Shown one piece after another: positions 16,930 to 26,196 of a stretch of 64,000 nt of DNA (its first letter is position 1; every line of letters begins with the position of its first letter). The stretch is from Winogradskyella eximia. GTDB taxonomy: Bacteria > Bacteroidota > Bacteroidia > Flavobacteriales > Flavobacteriaceae. Under the pieces are notes generated by a model. It did not search any database, had not been told where the DNA came from, and was given only the letters and a program-made list of their open reading frames with translations. Location of the stretch: contig NZ_QRDV01000001.1 in NCBI RefSeq assembly GCF_003386165.1, forward strand, positions 549,987 to 613,986, in the 5' to 3' direction. The translations under genes and the position numbers were made by a program.

Positions 16930-17694
16930 ATGAAAAGAGTAAGAATAGCATTATCTATGATTGCATTGTCAGCAGTTGTATTAGTAGGATGTAAAGACAA
17001 AGGGAATAATCAAGATACAGCTATAGGGCAAGAAAATCATAAACATGGACCAGAAGGTAAGCATCATGAAGGTGATCGTAAAGGTCCTCCACATGGAGGA
17101 GACAGAAAGGGACCACCAAAAGGAGGAAGTCCAGAACAAACAAAAACCTTAGAAGAAATTGGAGGTTATAAAATTGGAGAAGTAGCTACCGATTTTAATC
17201 TTAAAAATGTTGATGGTTCTATGGTGTCTTTAGCTAGTATAGAAAATGCTAAAGGGTACATTGTAACATTTACATGTAATGAATGTCCTTTTTCAAAGTT
17301 ATATGAAGACCGTTTAATTGAACTACATAATACTTATGCACCACAAGGGTATTCGGTAATTGCAATCAATCCTAATAGTCCAGAAAACGAAAAGGAAGGT
17401 TATGCAGCAATGCAAGCTAGAGCGAAAGAGAAAGGATTTCCTTTTGCTTATTTAGTAGATGAAGGACAAAAAATATATCCACAGTATGGTGCGGTTAGAA
17501 CTCCTCATGTGTTTTTATTAGATAAAGAGCGCAAAGTGCAATATATTGGAGCAATTGATGATAATTCTAAATCTCCAGAAGACGTAAAAGTGAAGTATGT
17601 GGAAGAAGCTATTAAAGCATTAGAAGCAGGCGAAAAACCAAGTCCAAATTTAACTAAAGCTATAGGTTGTCCTGTAAAAGCAGCAAGAGCTTAA
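16930..17694 (+). CDS. Thioredoxin/AhpC-TSA-family lipoprotein with His-Gly-Lys-rich linker
   Basis: A 254-residue lipoprotein (lipobox LVGC). Residues 35-70 are a low-complexity linker with repeated GDRKGPPHGG and GDRKGPPKGG and several His, which might bind metal. The redoxin domain then begins EVATDFNLKNVDGS, with the redox pair in TCNECPFSKLYEDR and cis-Pro in VRTPHVFLLD. The last residues AIGCPVKAARA carry a third Cys. It probably works with the TlpA-like protein upstream. The CNEC pair suggests thiol-disulfide exchange more than peroxidase activity. Confidence 0.86.
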   Translation: MKRVRIALSMIALSAVVLVGCKDKGNNQDTAIGQENHKHGPEGKHHEGDRKGPPHGGDRKGPPKGGSPEQTKTLEEIGGYKIGEVATDFNLKNVDGSMVSLASIENAKGYIVTFTCNECPFSKLYEDRLIELHNTYAPQGYSVIAINPNSPENEKEGYAAMQARAKEKGFPFAYLVDEGQKIYPQYGAVRTPHVFLLDKERKVQYIGAIDDNSKSPEDVKVKYVEEAIKALEAGEKPSPNLTKAIGCPVKAARA

Positions 17695-17727
17695 TAAGTA
17701 AATTTGTTTAATTTAAAGTATAAAAAA

Positions 17728-17756
17728 ACACAAGCTATTGGCTTGTGTTTTTTCTT
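17728..17756. terminator. Bidirectional terminator between convergent genes
   Basis: Stem ACACAAGC/GCTTGTGT with a 5-base loop, flanked by A residues on the left and T residues on the right. It serves the redoxin gene on plus and the TPR gene on minus. Confidence 0.88.
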
Positions 17757-17772
17757 TTATAGAAAGTTCAAT

Positions 17773-19836
17773 CTACTTTCTAAAAATCGCCTTTTTCATA
17801 AACTGCCATTTAAAACGCAACCCAATTTCAGTAAATGTAAATCCTGAAGCTGTTGCAGAAGCAATATTACTTCGTGTACCATAAACGTTTAATAAACTAC
17901 GCTCTGAGAATTTGTATCCAAAAGCACCTTGTATTCTGTATGCAGTTATTTTAGGATCGTCCTCAATATATTGATAACCAAAAGCAGCAGTAGCATTGTA
18001 AAACCATTCTTTAGGTTTCGCGGCAGCTTCATCTTTAATTAAGTTTATAAATACCTCATAGGCATTAAACTTTTCTGGACTAAAATAAACCGTTGGTAAC
18101 TGATCTTTAAATGTAATATATTGGTAATTAAAACCAACCTTAACAGATGGTTTTGGTAAAATATTATAATATAATGATGTAAATAATAAGTTCCTTTTAT
18201 TGCCATCATTTTGAGAGGTGTGCATCAATTGTGTAAACCAACCTAAGTTAAAGTTAGTACCTAAATTGTAATTAGCATAATAATTATTTTGCACTAATTC
18301 TCGGTCTAATAAATCGGCATTAAAACTTTCAATTTGTCTTTTGTAGCCAATATCCAAAGTTTGTAGTTTAAAAGATTTAATATTAAATGAAAGATCTGTT
18401 AAGAGTTGTGTGTAATCATCAGATTCAGCTTTAGCAGAAGTCATACCTGCAGTTCCTTTAAATGTTATACTTGGTATAAATTTATAGGATAAACCTAGAG
18501 AAAGGTTATTTGAGGTTGCACTATTATCTGTAACTGTATTATTTGTGGTTCTGTAATTGTAGTTTCCTAATAAAGCAAACTTAGTTGATAATGGAAATAT
18601 CACATTGCTGTTAAATGAAAAGGCTTTGTTGTCACCATTATCAAAGGTATGTGCAGCATTAGATTCTAAAGTAGGAGCGAAACTGTTGTTTAATTGGTTA
18701 ATAAAATTAGTCGCATCTTTTTGCTTGTCGTAAAATTTTAAAGTGTTCTCTGCTGAGGTGTATGCTTCATCAGTATACCCAAGCGCTTTCAATACGTTTG
18801 CTTTTCCTAGGTTACCATCAAAAGAGGTGCTATCGTTTTCTAATATCTGGTTGTAATCCGTTAAACTCTTTTTAAAATTACTCTTATAGATATTTAAAGT
18901 AGCACGTAAAGCTAATACCCAGTTTTTGTTTGGATTTTCAATAATTAAAGTGTCAATGAGATTTTTGGCAGCTTTATATTTTTTATTCCATATTAGAGCT
19001 TGCGCATAACGTTCAGTAGTTTGTTTGGAGATGTTTTTGTCTGTGTTTTCATTAAGACTATTATAAGCTTCTTTACTAATACTTAAAGCTGTCTTTTCTT
19101 TTCCATTAAGATGTTCAACTAAAGCTAAACCATTTAGAGCAATAATTTTATGCTCTGGTTGTTCTGCTAACCTATTGTACATTGCTTTTGCGCTATCTAG
19201 TTTATTCCAAATTAAGTACAAATTAGCTAAGTTTAATAAGGTGTCTTTATCGTCACCATATAACTCAAGGTTTTTAGTTAAGAGCAATTCTGCTTTATCA
19301 TAATTTTGAGCTTGTTGATTTTGGTAGGCATATCCTAAATAGATGTATTTTTTAGAAACCATAGCATTTGGGTTTCCTGGTGAAACGTCTAAAGCTTTAT
19401 TTACCATAATTAAAGCATCCTCATATTCTTTTAAATTAGACAGTGTGTTTGCAAAACCTAATAAAGCAGCAAAACTCTTAGGGTTTTCTGTGACTAATCC
19501 TTTATAGTAAACTTTAGCATCTTTAAAATTGCTATTCCATAATAAAGACTCTCCATAATTTAGTTTTACTTCAAAATCATTTGGATAGTCTGCAAGTAAA
19601 CCTGTAAACAATACGTTTGCTTCTGCTGCCTTTCCATTCAGTCCAATGGCACGACCATAACACAAACGTGCCGTCTTATTATTAGGGTGATCTTTTAATA
19701 TGGTATTAAAAAACGTTTCTGCTTGTGCATACTTTCCGGTTTCTAAATAAGTAAAACCTTCTTTCATGTCTTGAGCTGTAATACTAAAAACGATTAAGAA
19801 AAAGCTAATATTAATAAGTGATTTCAAAGTGTTCAT
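17773..19836 (-). CDS. TPR-repeat outer-membrane beta-barrel protein (YaiO/PgaA-like layout)
   Basis: A 687-residue exported protein with signal peptide ISFFLIVFSITAQ. Residues about 20-390 are tetratricopeptide repeats (for example GFTYLETGKYAQAETFFNTI, FAALLGFANTLSNLKEYEDA). Residues about 400-687 are a predicted outer-membrane barrel with alternating strands and an aromatic-rich end (TEIGLRFKWQFMKKAIF). This TPR-plus-barrel design is that of exopolysaccharide export proteins such as PgaA and BcsC, and of YaiO-family barrels. It lies back to back with a STAS/flippase unit, so a role in polysaccharide export is inferred. I see no LytTR repeat oriented towards it, though the site at 19881 lies in the shared intergenic region. 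Confidence 0.82.
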   Translation of the reverse strand: MNTLKSLINISFFLIVFSITAQDMKEGFTYLETGKYAQAETFFNTILKDHPNNKTARLCYGRAIGLNGKAAEANVLFTGLLADYPNDFEVKLNYGESLLWNSNFKDAKVYYKGLVTENPKSFAALLGFANTLSNLKEYEDALIMVNKALDVSPGNPNAMVSKKYIYLGYAYQNQQAQNYDKAELLLTKNLELYGDDKDTLLNLANLYLIWNKLDSAKAMYNRLAEQPEHKIIALNGLALVEHLNGKEKTALSISKEAYNSLNENTDKNISKQTTERYAQALIWNKKYKAAKNLIDTLIIENPNKNWVLALRATLNIYKSNFKKSLTDYNQILENDSTSFDGNLGKANVLKALGYTDEAYTSAENTLKFYDKQKDATNFINQLNNSFAPTLESNAAHTFDNGDNKAFSFNSNVIFPLSTKFALLGNYNYRTTNNTVTDNSATSNNLSLGLSYKFIPSITFKGTAGMTSAKAESDDYTQLLTDLSFNIKSFKLQTLDIGYKRQIESFNADLLDRELVQNNYYANYNLGTNFNLGWFTQLMHTSQNDGNKRNLLFTSLYYNILPKPSVKVGFNYQYITFKDQLPTVYFSPEKFNAYEVFINLIKDEAAAKPKEWFYNATAAFGYQYIEDDPKITAYRIQGAFGYKFSERSLLNVYGTRSNIASATASGFTFTEIGLRFKWQFMKKAIFRK

Positions 19837-19880
19837 ATCTGTTTCATTTTGCTTACTGCAAGTTACGGAGCATTAGTCCT

Positions 19881-19950
19881 CCATTCATCTACACCAACTT
19901 ACCATCCGTCGAAATAGAAAGCACATACATGGAAATACGCTTGATATTTG
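19881..19950 (+). promoter_or_regulatory. LytTR-type repeats and -7 box for the STAS-flippase unit
   Basis: CCATTCATCTACACC (19881-19895) and CCATCCGTCGAAAT (19902-19915) are 21 bp apart. GATATTTG at 19943-19950 is an imperfect -7 box, 32 bp after the second core. Confidence 0.65.
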
Positions 19951-19991
19951 CGTCAGAATTAAACAAATAACCATTAAAAAATAACAAAATT

Positions 19992-20273
19992 ATGGCACTT
20001 ACAATTAAAGAACATCACGGTTTATTTTCAGTAGCAGGATCAATTAATGCAACTACTGCAAAACACTTTCAAACACATTTTGAAAATATTTTAAATGTAT
20101 CTGGAGACCTCACTATAGATATTGAAAACATCAACGAAATTGATGAAGACGGAATCAATGCAATTAGAGTTTTGTATAACAATGCTTTAAACTTTGATAG
20201 AGGTTTTCTAATAATAGGAAACGTTTCACAAAGCATTTTTGAAAGCATAAGAAGTATTAAAGTTGCCGCATAA
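19992..20273 (+). CDS. STAS-domain protein with non-phosphorylatable site
   Basis: A 93-residue single STAS domain (LTIDIENINEIDEDGINAIRVLYNNA). In anti-sigma antagonists the motif DSSG carries the phosphorylated Ser; here it reads DEDG, placing Asp53 at that position, so kinase control by Ser phosphorylation is not possible and the protein may behave as permanently charged. It ends SIKVAA, an ssrA-like C-terminus. The gene follows a LytTR-type promoter and is 31 bp before the flippase gene. A partner-switching role is inferred from the fold only. Confidence 0.8.
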   Translation: MALTIKEHHGLFSVAGSINATTAKHFQTHFENILNVSGDLTIDIENINEIDEDGINAIRVLYNNALNFDRGFLIIGNVSQSIFESIRSIKVAA

Positions 20274-20304
20274 TACTATACAGTAAAAATTAAAACAAAA
20301 CATC

Positions 20305-21546
20305 ATGCAATTATTAACAGCAATCAAATATAGAAAGTTAACGCCAGAACAATTATTTATGGTCAGCGTGTTGGCTGTAAACGGAGGAAACTATTTGTAC
20401 AACCTAATTTTAGGTCGTCTTTTAGGGCCAACGGCTTTTGCTGATGCTGCAGTACTAATTACATTTTTATTAGTATTGTCATTTGTTGCTATGACGTTTC
20501 AGTTAGTAACGGCAAAATTCTCAGTGTTATTTGAGAACGAATTGTTTAAGAATTTTATAGCCAGAGTATACCAACAAGCTTTTGCCGTTGGAATAGGATT
20601 AGGCATTCTAATTATAGCATTCGCTTCACAATTACAAGCATTGTTTAATACATCGTCTTCAACCATGTTTATCATTTTTGGTTGTGGAGTGCCACTTTAC
20701 TTTTTAATGAGTGTAAACAGAGGAGCGTTTCAAGGTAAAAAAGCTTTTAAATCTTTATCGATAACCTATCAAGGAGAAATGTTAAGTCGATTGGTGATTA
20801 CCTTAGGCTTAATACTTTTATTAGATATTCAGTCTTCAGCAGTTATTGCAATTGGGATTTTACTATCGTTTGTATTTGGGTTGTTTCCTTTTAAGATGAA
20901 ACAAATCAGTTTTAAAAAACCAGCAGCTTTAGATGCTAAGTATAGTAAGCAAATTAAAAACTTCTTTTTACTGACAGCTTTTTACGAGCTTACTCAGATT
21001 ATTATTAATAACAGTGACATCTTATTGGTAAAACATTATTTTGAGTCATACGAAGCAGGTTTATATGCGTCATTAGCATTAATTGGCAGAATTGTTTATT
21101 TCATTGCCTGGATGTTTGTAATGTTGTTATTACCAGCTGTGGTAGAACTTAAAAAGGAAGGTAAGGAAACAGCTTCAGTGTTATTTAAGTATGTTGGTTA
21201 TATCGCAGCAATATCTATTGTGATTGTGTTTACATGTTTAGCTTTTCCAGAATTGATTATTAATATACTTTTTGGAGAACAATACATTGCTATGGCACCT
21301 TTACTATGGAAATACGCCATTGCAACTTCTATGTTTGCCATTTCTAACATCTTTGCTTATTACTATTTGTCTTTAGATAAGTATGTGCCAGTTATTATTT
21401 CTGGTGTCTTTGGGATGCTACAAATGGTATTGGTTATCTTTTTTCACGATAGTTTAGAGCAAGTAGTACACATGCAAATTGTAGCCATGCTTTTACTTTT
21501 AGTGATTCAATTATCATTCTTTGTTTTTGATTCTAAGAAGAAGTAA
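20305..21546 (+). CDS. Polysaccharide flippase (Wzx/MATE-like)
   Basis: A 413-residue integral membrane protein with about 12 helices. It has the N-terminal GGNYLYNLILGRLLGPTAFADA typical of oligosaccharide flippases (the NxxLGRxLGPxxF region) and the repeat half near SDILLVKHYFESYEAGLYASLALIGR. Such proteins move lipid-linked sugars across the inner membrane. It follows the STAS gene by 31 bp in the same unit. Together with nearby glycosyltransferases and phosphomannose isomerase it supports a surface-polysaccharide pathway. Confidence 0.87.
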   Translation: MQLLTAIKYRKLTPEQLFMVSVLAVNGGNYLYNLILGRLLGPTAFADAAVLITFLLVLSFVAMTFQLVTAKFSVLFENELFKNFIARVYQQAFAVGIGLGILIIAFASQLQALFNTSSSTMFIIFGCGVPLYFLMSVNRGAFQGKKAFKSLSITYQGEMLSRLVITLGLILLLDIQSSAVIAIGILLSFVFGLFPFKMKQISFKKPAALDAKYSKQIKNFFLLTAFYELTQIIINNSDILLVKHYFESYEAGLYASLALIGRIVYFIAWMFVMLLLPAVVELKKEGKETASVLFKYVGYIAAISIVIVFTCLAFPELIINILFGEQYIAMAPLLWKYAIATSMFAISNIFAYYYLSLDKYVPVIISGVFGMLQMVLVIFFHDSLEQVVHMQIVAMLLLLVIQLSFFVFDSKKK

Positions 21547-21570
21547 AAGATAATTCAGTTTTCATTTATA

Positions 21571-21680
21571 TTGATTCTTCGGTCATTATTCGCACTGAAT
21601 GACAGCGCGCACTTGTCATTAGCAATTAATATATTATTCAAAATAGTTTTGCCCTTCAGAGCAAAGCGAAGAATCTCAAT
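21571..21680. repeat. Intergenic inverted-repeat element in the 21547-22023 gap
   Basis: The gap of 477 bp holds no gene. Its left part has an imperfect inverted repeat, ATTGATTCTTCGG near 21570-21582 against GCGAAGAATCTCAAT near 21665-21679, around a GC-rich core. The GATTCTTCG/CGAAGAATC ends look like a common intergenic repeat of flavobacteria, but I cannot confirm other copies. The remainder to 21917 is AT-rich with nothing recognisable; the LytTR site follows. Confidence 0.4.
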
Positions 21681-21917
21681 TATTTCAGAATTGAATCGAA
21701 AACCAATTTAAGATTAAATCTCAAAATCAGATTCATCTATTCTTCATTCTTCTAAATTATTGTGTGTAAATCTCCTTCCAATTATTAGTCTATTAATTAG
21801 CACTAATAACAAAACGATATCCAAATCACAGTTATAATCCTATTGCTAATCATATCGTTAAGTGTTTTTTTGACTTAAAATAACTGAACTTAGAAAAGCT
21901 TTATCTAAGGTTTAATT

Positions 21918-21986
21918 CCATTCATCTACAGTAAAAGTCGTCCTATCGAAACTCTCAAAAATCAGCCAATTAAAACCCCAAATTTG
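21918..21986 (+). promoter_or_regulatory. LytTR-type repeats and -7 box for the glycosyltransferase at 22024
   Basis: CCATTCATCTACAGT (21918-21932) and TCCTATCGAAAC (21941-21952) have cores 21 bp apart. CAAATTTG at 21979-21986 is an imperfect -7 box, 31 bp after the second core. The gene starts 37 bp later. Confidence 0.65.
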
Positions 21987-22023
21987 CAGTGTAATTAATT
22001 AAAACCTAAAAAAAAGTAAGATT

Positions 22024-23229
22024 ATGAAACTAGCAATAGTAACGGCATATCCACCGAGTAAAGTCACTTTAAATGAGTATGCTTACCATTTGGTAAAACA
22101 GTTTAGACAAAAGGAAGAGATAACAGAACTCGTTTTATTAACCGATAGAACTGAAGGAGAGAAGGATATTGAATTTAAAGAATTCGGTTGTAAGATTACA
22201 GTAAAAGAATGTTGGTCTTTTAATAGCTATAAAAACTTGTTTTCAGTAACTAAAGCGATTAATAAAACACAACCAGACGCTGTATTGTTCAACTTACAGT
22301 TTATGAAGTTTGGAGATAAGAAAATTGCAGCAGCATTAGGCTTAATGTTGCCATTGGTTTGTAAATTAAAGAAGATCCCTAACATCGTTTTACTTCACAA
22401 CATACTTGAAGAAGTTGATTTAGGAAGTGCAGGTTTTACATCTAACAAAGTAATGCAGAATATCTACGGGTTTATAGGAACGAGCTTAACAAAGCTTATT
22501 TTAAAAGCCGATGTCGTTGCAGTAACTATGCAAAAGTATGTGAATATTTTAGAATTAAAATATCTGTCACCGAATGTAGAATTAATCCCTCATGGAACGT
22601 TTGAAATTTTAGACGAACCAGATTATACACTTCCAGAAGGTCCACTGCAAATTATGACTTTCGGAAAATTTGGAACCTACAAAAAAGTAGAAGGAATGAT
22701 TGAAGCTGTAGAATTAGTGAGAGCTAAAACAGGTTTAGATTTAGAAGTTGTAATTGCAGGAACAGATAACCCAAATGTACCAGGTTATTTAGCAAAAGTG
22801 CAAGAAGATTATAAGCATGTACCTAATGTAAGATTTACAGGTTATGTAGAAGAAAGTGAAGTGCCAAAACTATTTAATGAAAGTGCAGTGGTTGTTTTTC
22901 CGTATACATCTACAACCGGAAGTTCAGGAGTTTTACATCAAGCTGGTAGTTATGGTAAAGCCGTAGTGATGCCAGATCTAGGCGACTTAGCATTGTTAAT
23001 TCAAGATGAAGGCTACAAAGGAGAATTTTTTGATCCAACAAGTGTAGAAAGTTTAGCCAACGCTATAGAAGGAATTGTTACAAATGAATCTTATAGATTA
23101 TTCCTTGCTAGAGCCAATTATAAAGCTGCAACAGCACACCCAATGTCGCAAATTGCAGATATGTACTTAGAGCAATTCAATAAAATTATAGAAAAAAAAA
23201 CTACTCATAGTGCCGTGTTGTCATCATAA
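22024..23229 (+). CDS. Glycosyltransferase, GT4-type (group 1)
   Basis: A 401-residue GT-B-fold enzyme, cytosolic or membrane-associated. The N-terminal half opens KLAIVTAYPPSKVTLNEYAYHLVKQF and has VLLHNILEEVDLG; the C-terminal nucleotide-sugar half shows GKFGTYKKVEGMIEAVEL, VIAGTDNPN, VRFTGYVEESEVPKLF, VVVFPYTSTTGSSGVLHQAG. The usual EX7E region is replaced by SSGVLHQAGSYGKAVVMPD, where the first Glu is absent, as in several GT4 subgroups. Sugar specificity is not readable. It is preceded by its own LytTR-type promoter. Confidence 0.88.
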   Translation: MKLAIVTAYPPSKVTLNEYAYHLVKQFRQKEEITELVLLTDRTEGEKDIEFKEFGCKITVKECWSFNSYKNLFSVTKAINKTQPDAVLFNLQFMKFGDKKIAAALGLMLPLVCKLKKIPNIVLLHNILEEVDLGSAGFTSNKVMQNIYGFIGTSLTKLILKADVVAVTMQKYVNILELKYLSPNVELIPHGTFEILDEPDYTLPEGPLQIMTFGKFGTYKKVEGMIEAVELVRAKTGLDLEVVIAGTDNPNVPGYLAKVQEDYKHVPNVRFTGYVEESEVPKLFNESAVVVFPYTSTTGSSGVLHQAGSYGKAVVMPDLGDLALLIQDEGYKGEFFDPTSVESLANAIEGIVTNESYRLFLARANYKAATAHPMSQIADMYLEQFNKIIEKKTTHSAVLSS

Positions 23230-23400
23230 TGTACACTATCATATTTAACTAATTAGTACAGGTCAACCTACAAAGATCTTAATTAATGTTACTACTTAGA
23301 TGTGTAATCGAAATCACCCTTTTTTGCCCCAATTAATTACAAAACCTACTAACAATTAGAATAACCTAAATTCTGATTGTAATTTATAAGCATGCAGAAC

Positions 23401-23447
23401 TGAAGAATCTTTAATAGATAGCGTTAAGCTTAACAAGAGATTCTTCA
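23401..23447. repeat. Inverted repeat between convergent genes
   Basis: TGAAGAATCT (23401-23410) and AGATTCTTCA (23438-23447) are perfect 10-bp arms, enclosing another perfect palindrome GTTAAGCTTAAC (23423-23434). It lies between the ends of two convergent genes and could terminate transcription, though there is no T tract. The GAAGAATC word is shared with the element at 21571. Confidence 0.5.
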
Positions 23448-23470
23448 ATGCAGACTTAATTTAAAATACA

Positions 23471-24985
23471 TTAATTAGAAATGTATTTAAACGACGCCTT
23501 TTTTGCCCCATTATTATCAATAAACCCAAAACGTTTTTGGGTATTACGACGCCAAGGACGACTACCTACAACATCTGTTGGCACATCCGTAAAATCATAT
23601 AAGGTCCAAGACATAAATTGCAAATTATTAGCTGCAATTTGTTCTTGGATTTTTTTGTGATAATTGGCTTGGTCTTCATCAGATGAGCCTAAAGGTTTCC
23701 AAAAACCAGAATATGAAGACAATCCAAATTCCTGAAGTACTAGAGGTTTGTTAGGTATTTCGGTTTTCATTGTTTTTATAGCAGCATCTAGTTTTTCTAA
23801 ATCTTCGTAATAATGAAACGATATAAAATCTACTTTGTCTTTTAAAATTGAAGCACTTTGTGTGTTAGACCATCCAATGGTAACAGGATGCACATTGTCT
23901 ACTGATTTCACTAAATCAATCATATTATCTAACCAAGCAATCACAACGGCTTTTTGTCTAGATTCAAAATCTAAATTCGGTTCGTTTTTAATATCCCAAG
24001 CTAAGAGTGCGTTATGGTCTTTTACAGCTTCAACTATGGCTTCTGCGTGTCGTTGATTTAACGTCCAACTCATTACTGAATAATCGCCATAAAAATCAAA
24101 TAACGTTAAAACAACTTTTAAATTATGAGCATCTGCTGCATCTAAAGTCTGTTTAAGCTTCTCTAGTTTTTTAGGATTTACATGTTCTTTTCCAAAGTCT
24201 TCATATTGCACAAACAGTCGTACCGAATTTAAACCGGCATCTTTAATAATTTTAAAGTCTTTAGAAATGGTATCCACGGAAAATTCATCTCCAAACATAT
24301 TCCAAGGATTGGCTTGTGGATAGTAGTTAATGCCTTTTATATTTAAATTGTCTACTGAAATTGGTTCGGTCTTATTATCATAAATATCAGCGTCTTCCTT
24401 AACCATATGCCTAATACGCCAAAACCCATCTTCTAATAAAAATACGATTTTGTAGTTAGAGGTTTCCGTAGTTTCTAAAACTAATTTTTCAGCTTTAAAA
24501 ACACGTTTGTATTCTATAACATTTCGGTCTGTAATAACAGCTAACTGTCCATCTTGACTAAAAAACTCTAAAGTAGGATTGTGCTTAAGTGTGGTTGCTT
24601 CAATAGTTATATTTTCAGCTTTATTTAATTCAATAAAACTATATAAATTTTCTCTAGCACTGTCGGTGTAGTAATCTTTAATACCTGCGGTTTTATTGGT
24701 GTTATATGCAATTTGTTTTACATACCAAGCATCTAAATAATCGCTTTGTAAAGCGTTTAAAGTTTGGTTATCCATTGGTCGGCCTTCGTTTTTTAAAGGT
24801 TCCCAACTAACTTTTGGTAAATATTGTTCTACTTTCTGAATTTCGGTGTGCAACATGGTGCTTCGGTCTGCACCTGTATTTAGATAACTAAATAATGCGC
24901 TTACACCAGAAATGATTAGGGCTACAATCATAATATATGAGGCAATTAATATGGTACGCGTTATGTTTTTGCTAAGACCTACCAT
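23471..24985 (-). CDS. Membrane-anchored GH5-like glycoside hydrolase with NTF2-like domain
   Basis: A 504-residue protein with one N-terminal membrane helix (TILIASYIMIVALIISGVSAL). Residues about 60-215 form an NTF2/SnoaL-like or Tim44-like domain (FFSQDGQLAVITDRNVIEY, EDGFWRIRHMVKE). Residues about 225-500 are a clan-A TIM barrel: LNSVRLFVQYEDF, acid-base Glu in LLAWDIKNEPNLDF, nucleophile Glu in PLVLQEFGLSSYSG, and SWTLYDFTD at the end. Exact GH family and substrate are uncertain. It overlaps the next gene upstream by 7 bp and ends a three-gene operon. A glycosidase next to polymer-synthesis genes often trims or releases the polysaccharide. Confidence 0.82.
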   Translation of the reverse strand: MVGLSKNITRTILIASYIMIVALIISGVSALFSYLNTGADRSTMLHTEIQKVEQYLPKVSWEPLKNEGRPMDNQTLNALQSDYLDAWYVKQIAYNTNKTAGIKDYYTDSARENLYSFIELNKAENITIEATTLKHNPTLEFFSQDGQLAVITDRNVIEYKRVFKAEKLVLETTETSNYKIVFLLEDGFWRIRHMVKEDADIYDNKTEPISVDNLNIKGINYYPQANPWNMFGDEFSVDTISKDFKIIKDAGLNSVRLFVQYEDFGKEHVNPKKLEKLKQTLDAADAHNLKVVLTLFDFYGDYSVMSWTLNQRHAEAIVEAVKDHNALLAWDIKNEPNLDFESRQKAVVIAWLDNMIDLVKSVDNVHPVTIGWSNTQSASILKDKVDFISFHYYEDLEKLDAAIKTMKTEIPNKPLVLQEFGLSSYSGFWKPLGSSDEDQANYHKKIQEQIAANNLQFMSWTLYDFTDVPTDVVGSRPWRRNTQKRFGFIDNNGAKKASFKYISN

Positions 24986-26196
24986 AGTTTTTTTGTTTTA
25001 AATTCTTTTGATATTCCGGCAGTTTCAATGGTAAAATCATAGTTGCCATGGTTGTAAATAGCGGACTTTAATTTGAAATTAACATAACCATTAAATGAGG
25101 TTTTGGTTAATGTTTCAATACGCGAATTATTTTTGTAAATATGAAGTTTTACATGCAATCCATCCGGAATCATTTGTTGCATAAAGCTTTGTAATGGTCC
25201 AACGGTTATCAACCTGTTTTTTTCAGAAAAGGCAACATCAAAATCTTTAATAACTTGTTTGTAATCCACTGAAATACTATTACTCTCAGACATGCCATCT
25301 ACATAGGCTTTAACGTTCCAATTATCTTCATAATCTGGATGAATCATTTTTGAAGTTGCAATGCCATCAATAGTTGTACCTGTGGTTTTTAAAATATTTT
25401 GATTTTTGTTTTTTATAAAAAACGTCACAAAAGTGCCATCACTGACTACATTGTTTTGCTTGTCTTTTATAATTGAAGTGGTAAATGTGGTTATCTGATT
25501 TCCATCTGCATAATCATGTGGTCTGGTTGCAGAAATTTTGAAATCTGTTGGGATTGCAGGCATGACATTAATGGTGAATTCTTTAGAATTAATACCAATA
25601 CTTTCTGAAGAGACTAACATGCGTCCACTTTCTTTTTTAGAATAGATATTTCTATATGCGATTAAGTTTTTAGTGAAAATATCATCCGTTTCTTCTGAAG
25701 TTAAAAATTGATGCTTGGCATTTACTAAGGTGTTTGTGGGTACAGGATTGTCTAATGAATCTGTTGGAATTACAACTAACATGGTGTAATCTGTTTCGCC
25801 AGCTTCAATACTTGGTGGACCAATATAGGTTTCTAACGTTGCCACTTCTGCTTTTGGGTTGATGTTTAATTGACCCGAAAGCGGATTGGTTTCATTTAAC
25901 AATTTCCAATTTACGACACCTATTTTTTTGGTAATGTTTTCAGGAATATAAAATTCTAGAATATTGTTTTTTAATGTTGAAGAAATTACGGTAGAACCAT
26001 AACTGTTAGAGCAATATAATAAAGGTTGTTCCTTTTTAGAAGTCGAAAATTTTAAAATAATGCTACTGCCAACTTCAAACTCAGTTTGTGTGGTTAGTAA
26101 TTCAATTTTATTTAGCGTTTCATTTTGTTGTACAACTGCAAATGATGATAATAAAATCAAACCTAAAAGAAGTAAATATGTACGTTTTAATATCAT
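24979..26196 (-). CDS. Exported protein with Ig-like domains, unknown function
   Basis: A 405-residue protein with an N-terminal signal or anchor (TYLLLLGLILLSSFAVVQQ). The rest is beta-rich and looks like three or four Ig-like or invasin-type domains (QTEFEVGSSIILKFSTSKKE, GDQ-type loops such as DYADGNQITTFTTSIIKDKQ, GTFVTFFIKNKNQNILKTTG). No enzyme motif is seen. It overlaps both neighbours (7 bp downstream, 1 bp upstream), so it is an obligate operon member and likely a periplasmic part of the same polysaccharide machine. Confidence 0.7.
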   Translation of the reverse strand: MILKRTYLLLLGLILLSSFAVVQQNETLNKIELLTTQTEFEVGSSIILKFSTSKKEQPLLYCSNSYGSTVISSTLKNNILEFYIPENITKKIGVVNWKLLNETNPLSGQLNINPKAEVATLETYIGPPSIEAGETDYTMLVVIPTDSLDNPVPTNTLVNAKHQFLTSEETDDIFTKNLIAYRNIYSKKESGRMLVSSESIGINSKEFTINVMPAIPTDFKISATRPHDYADGNQITTFTTSIIKDKQNNVVSDGTFVTFFIKNKNQNILKTTGTTIDGIATSKMIHPDYEDNWNVKAYVDGMSESNSISVDYKQVIKDFDVAFSEKNRLITVGPLQSFMQQMIPDGLHVKLHIYKNNSRIETLTKTSFNGYVNFKLKSAIYNHGNYDFTIETAGISKEFKTKKLW

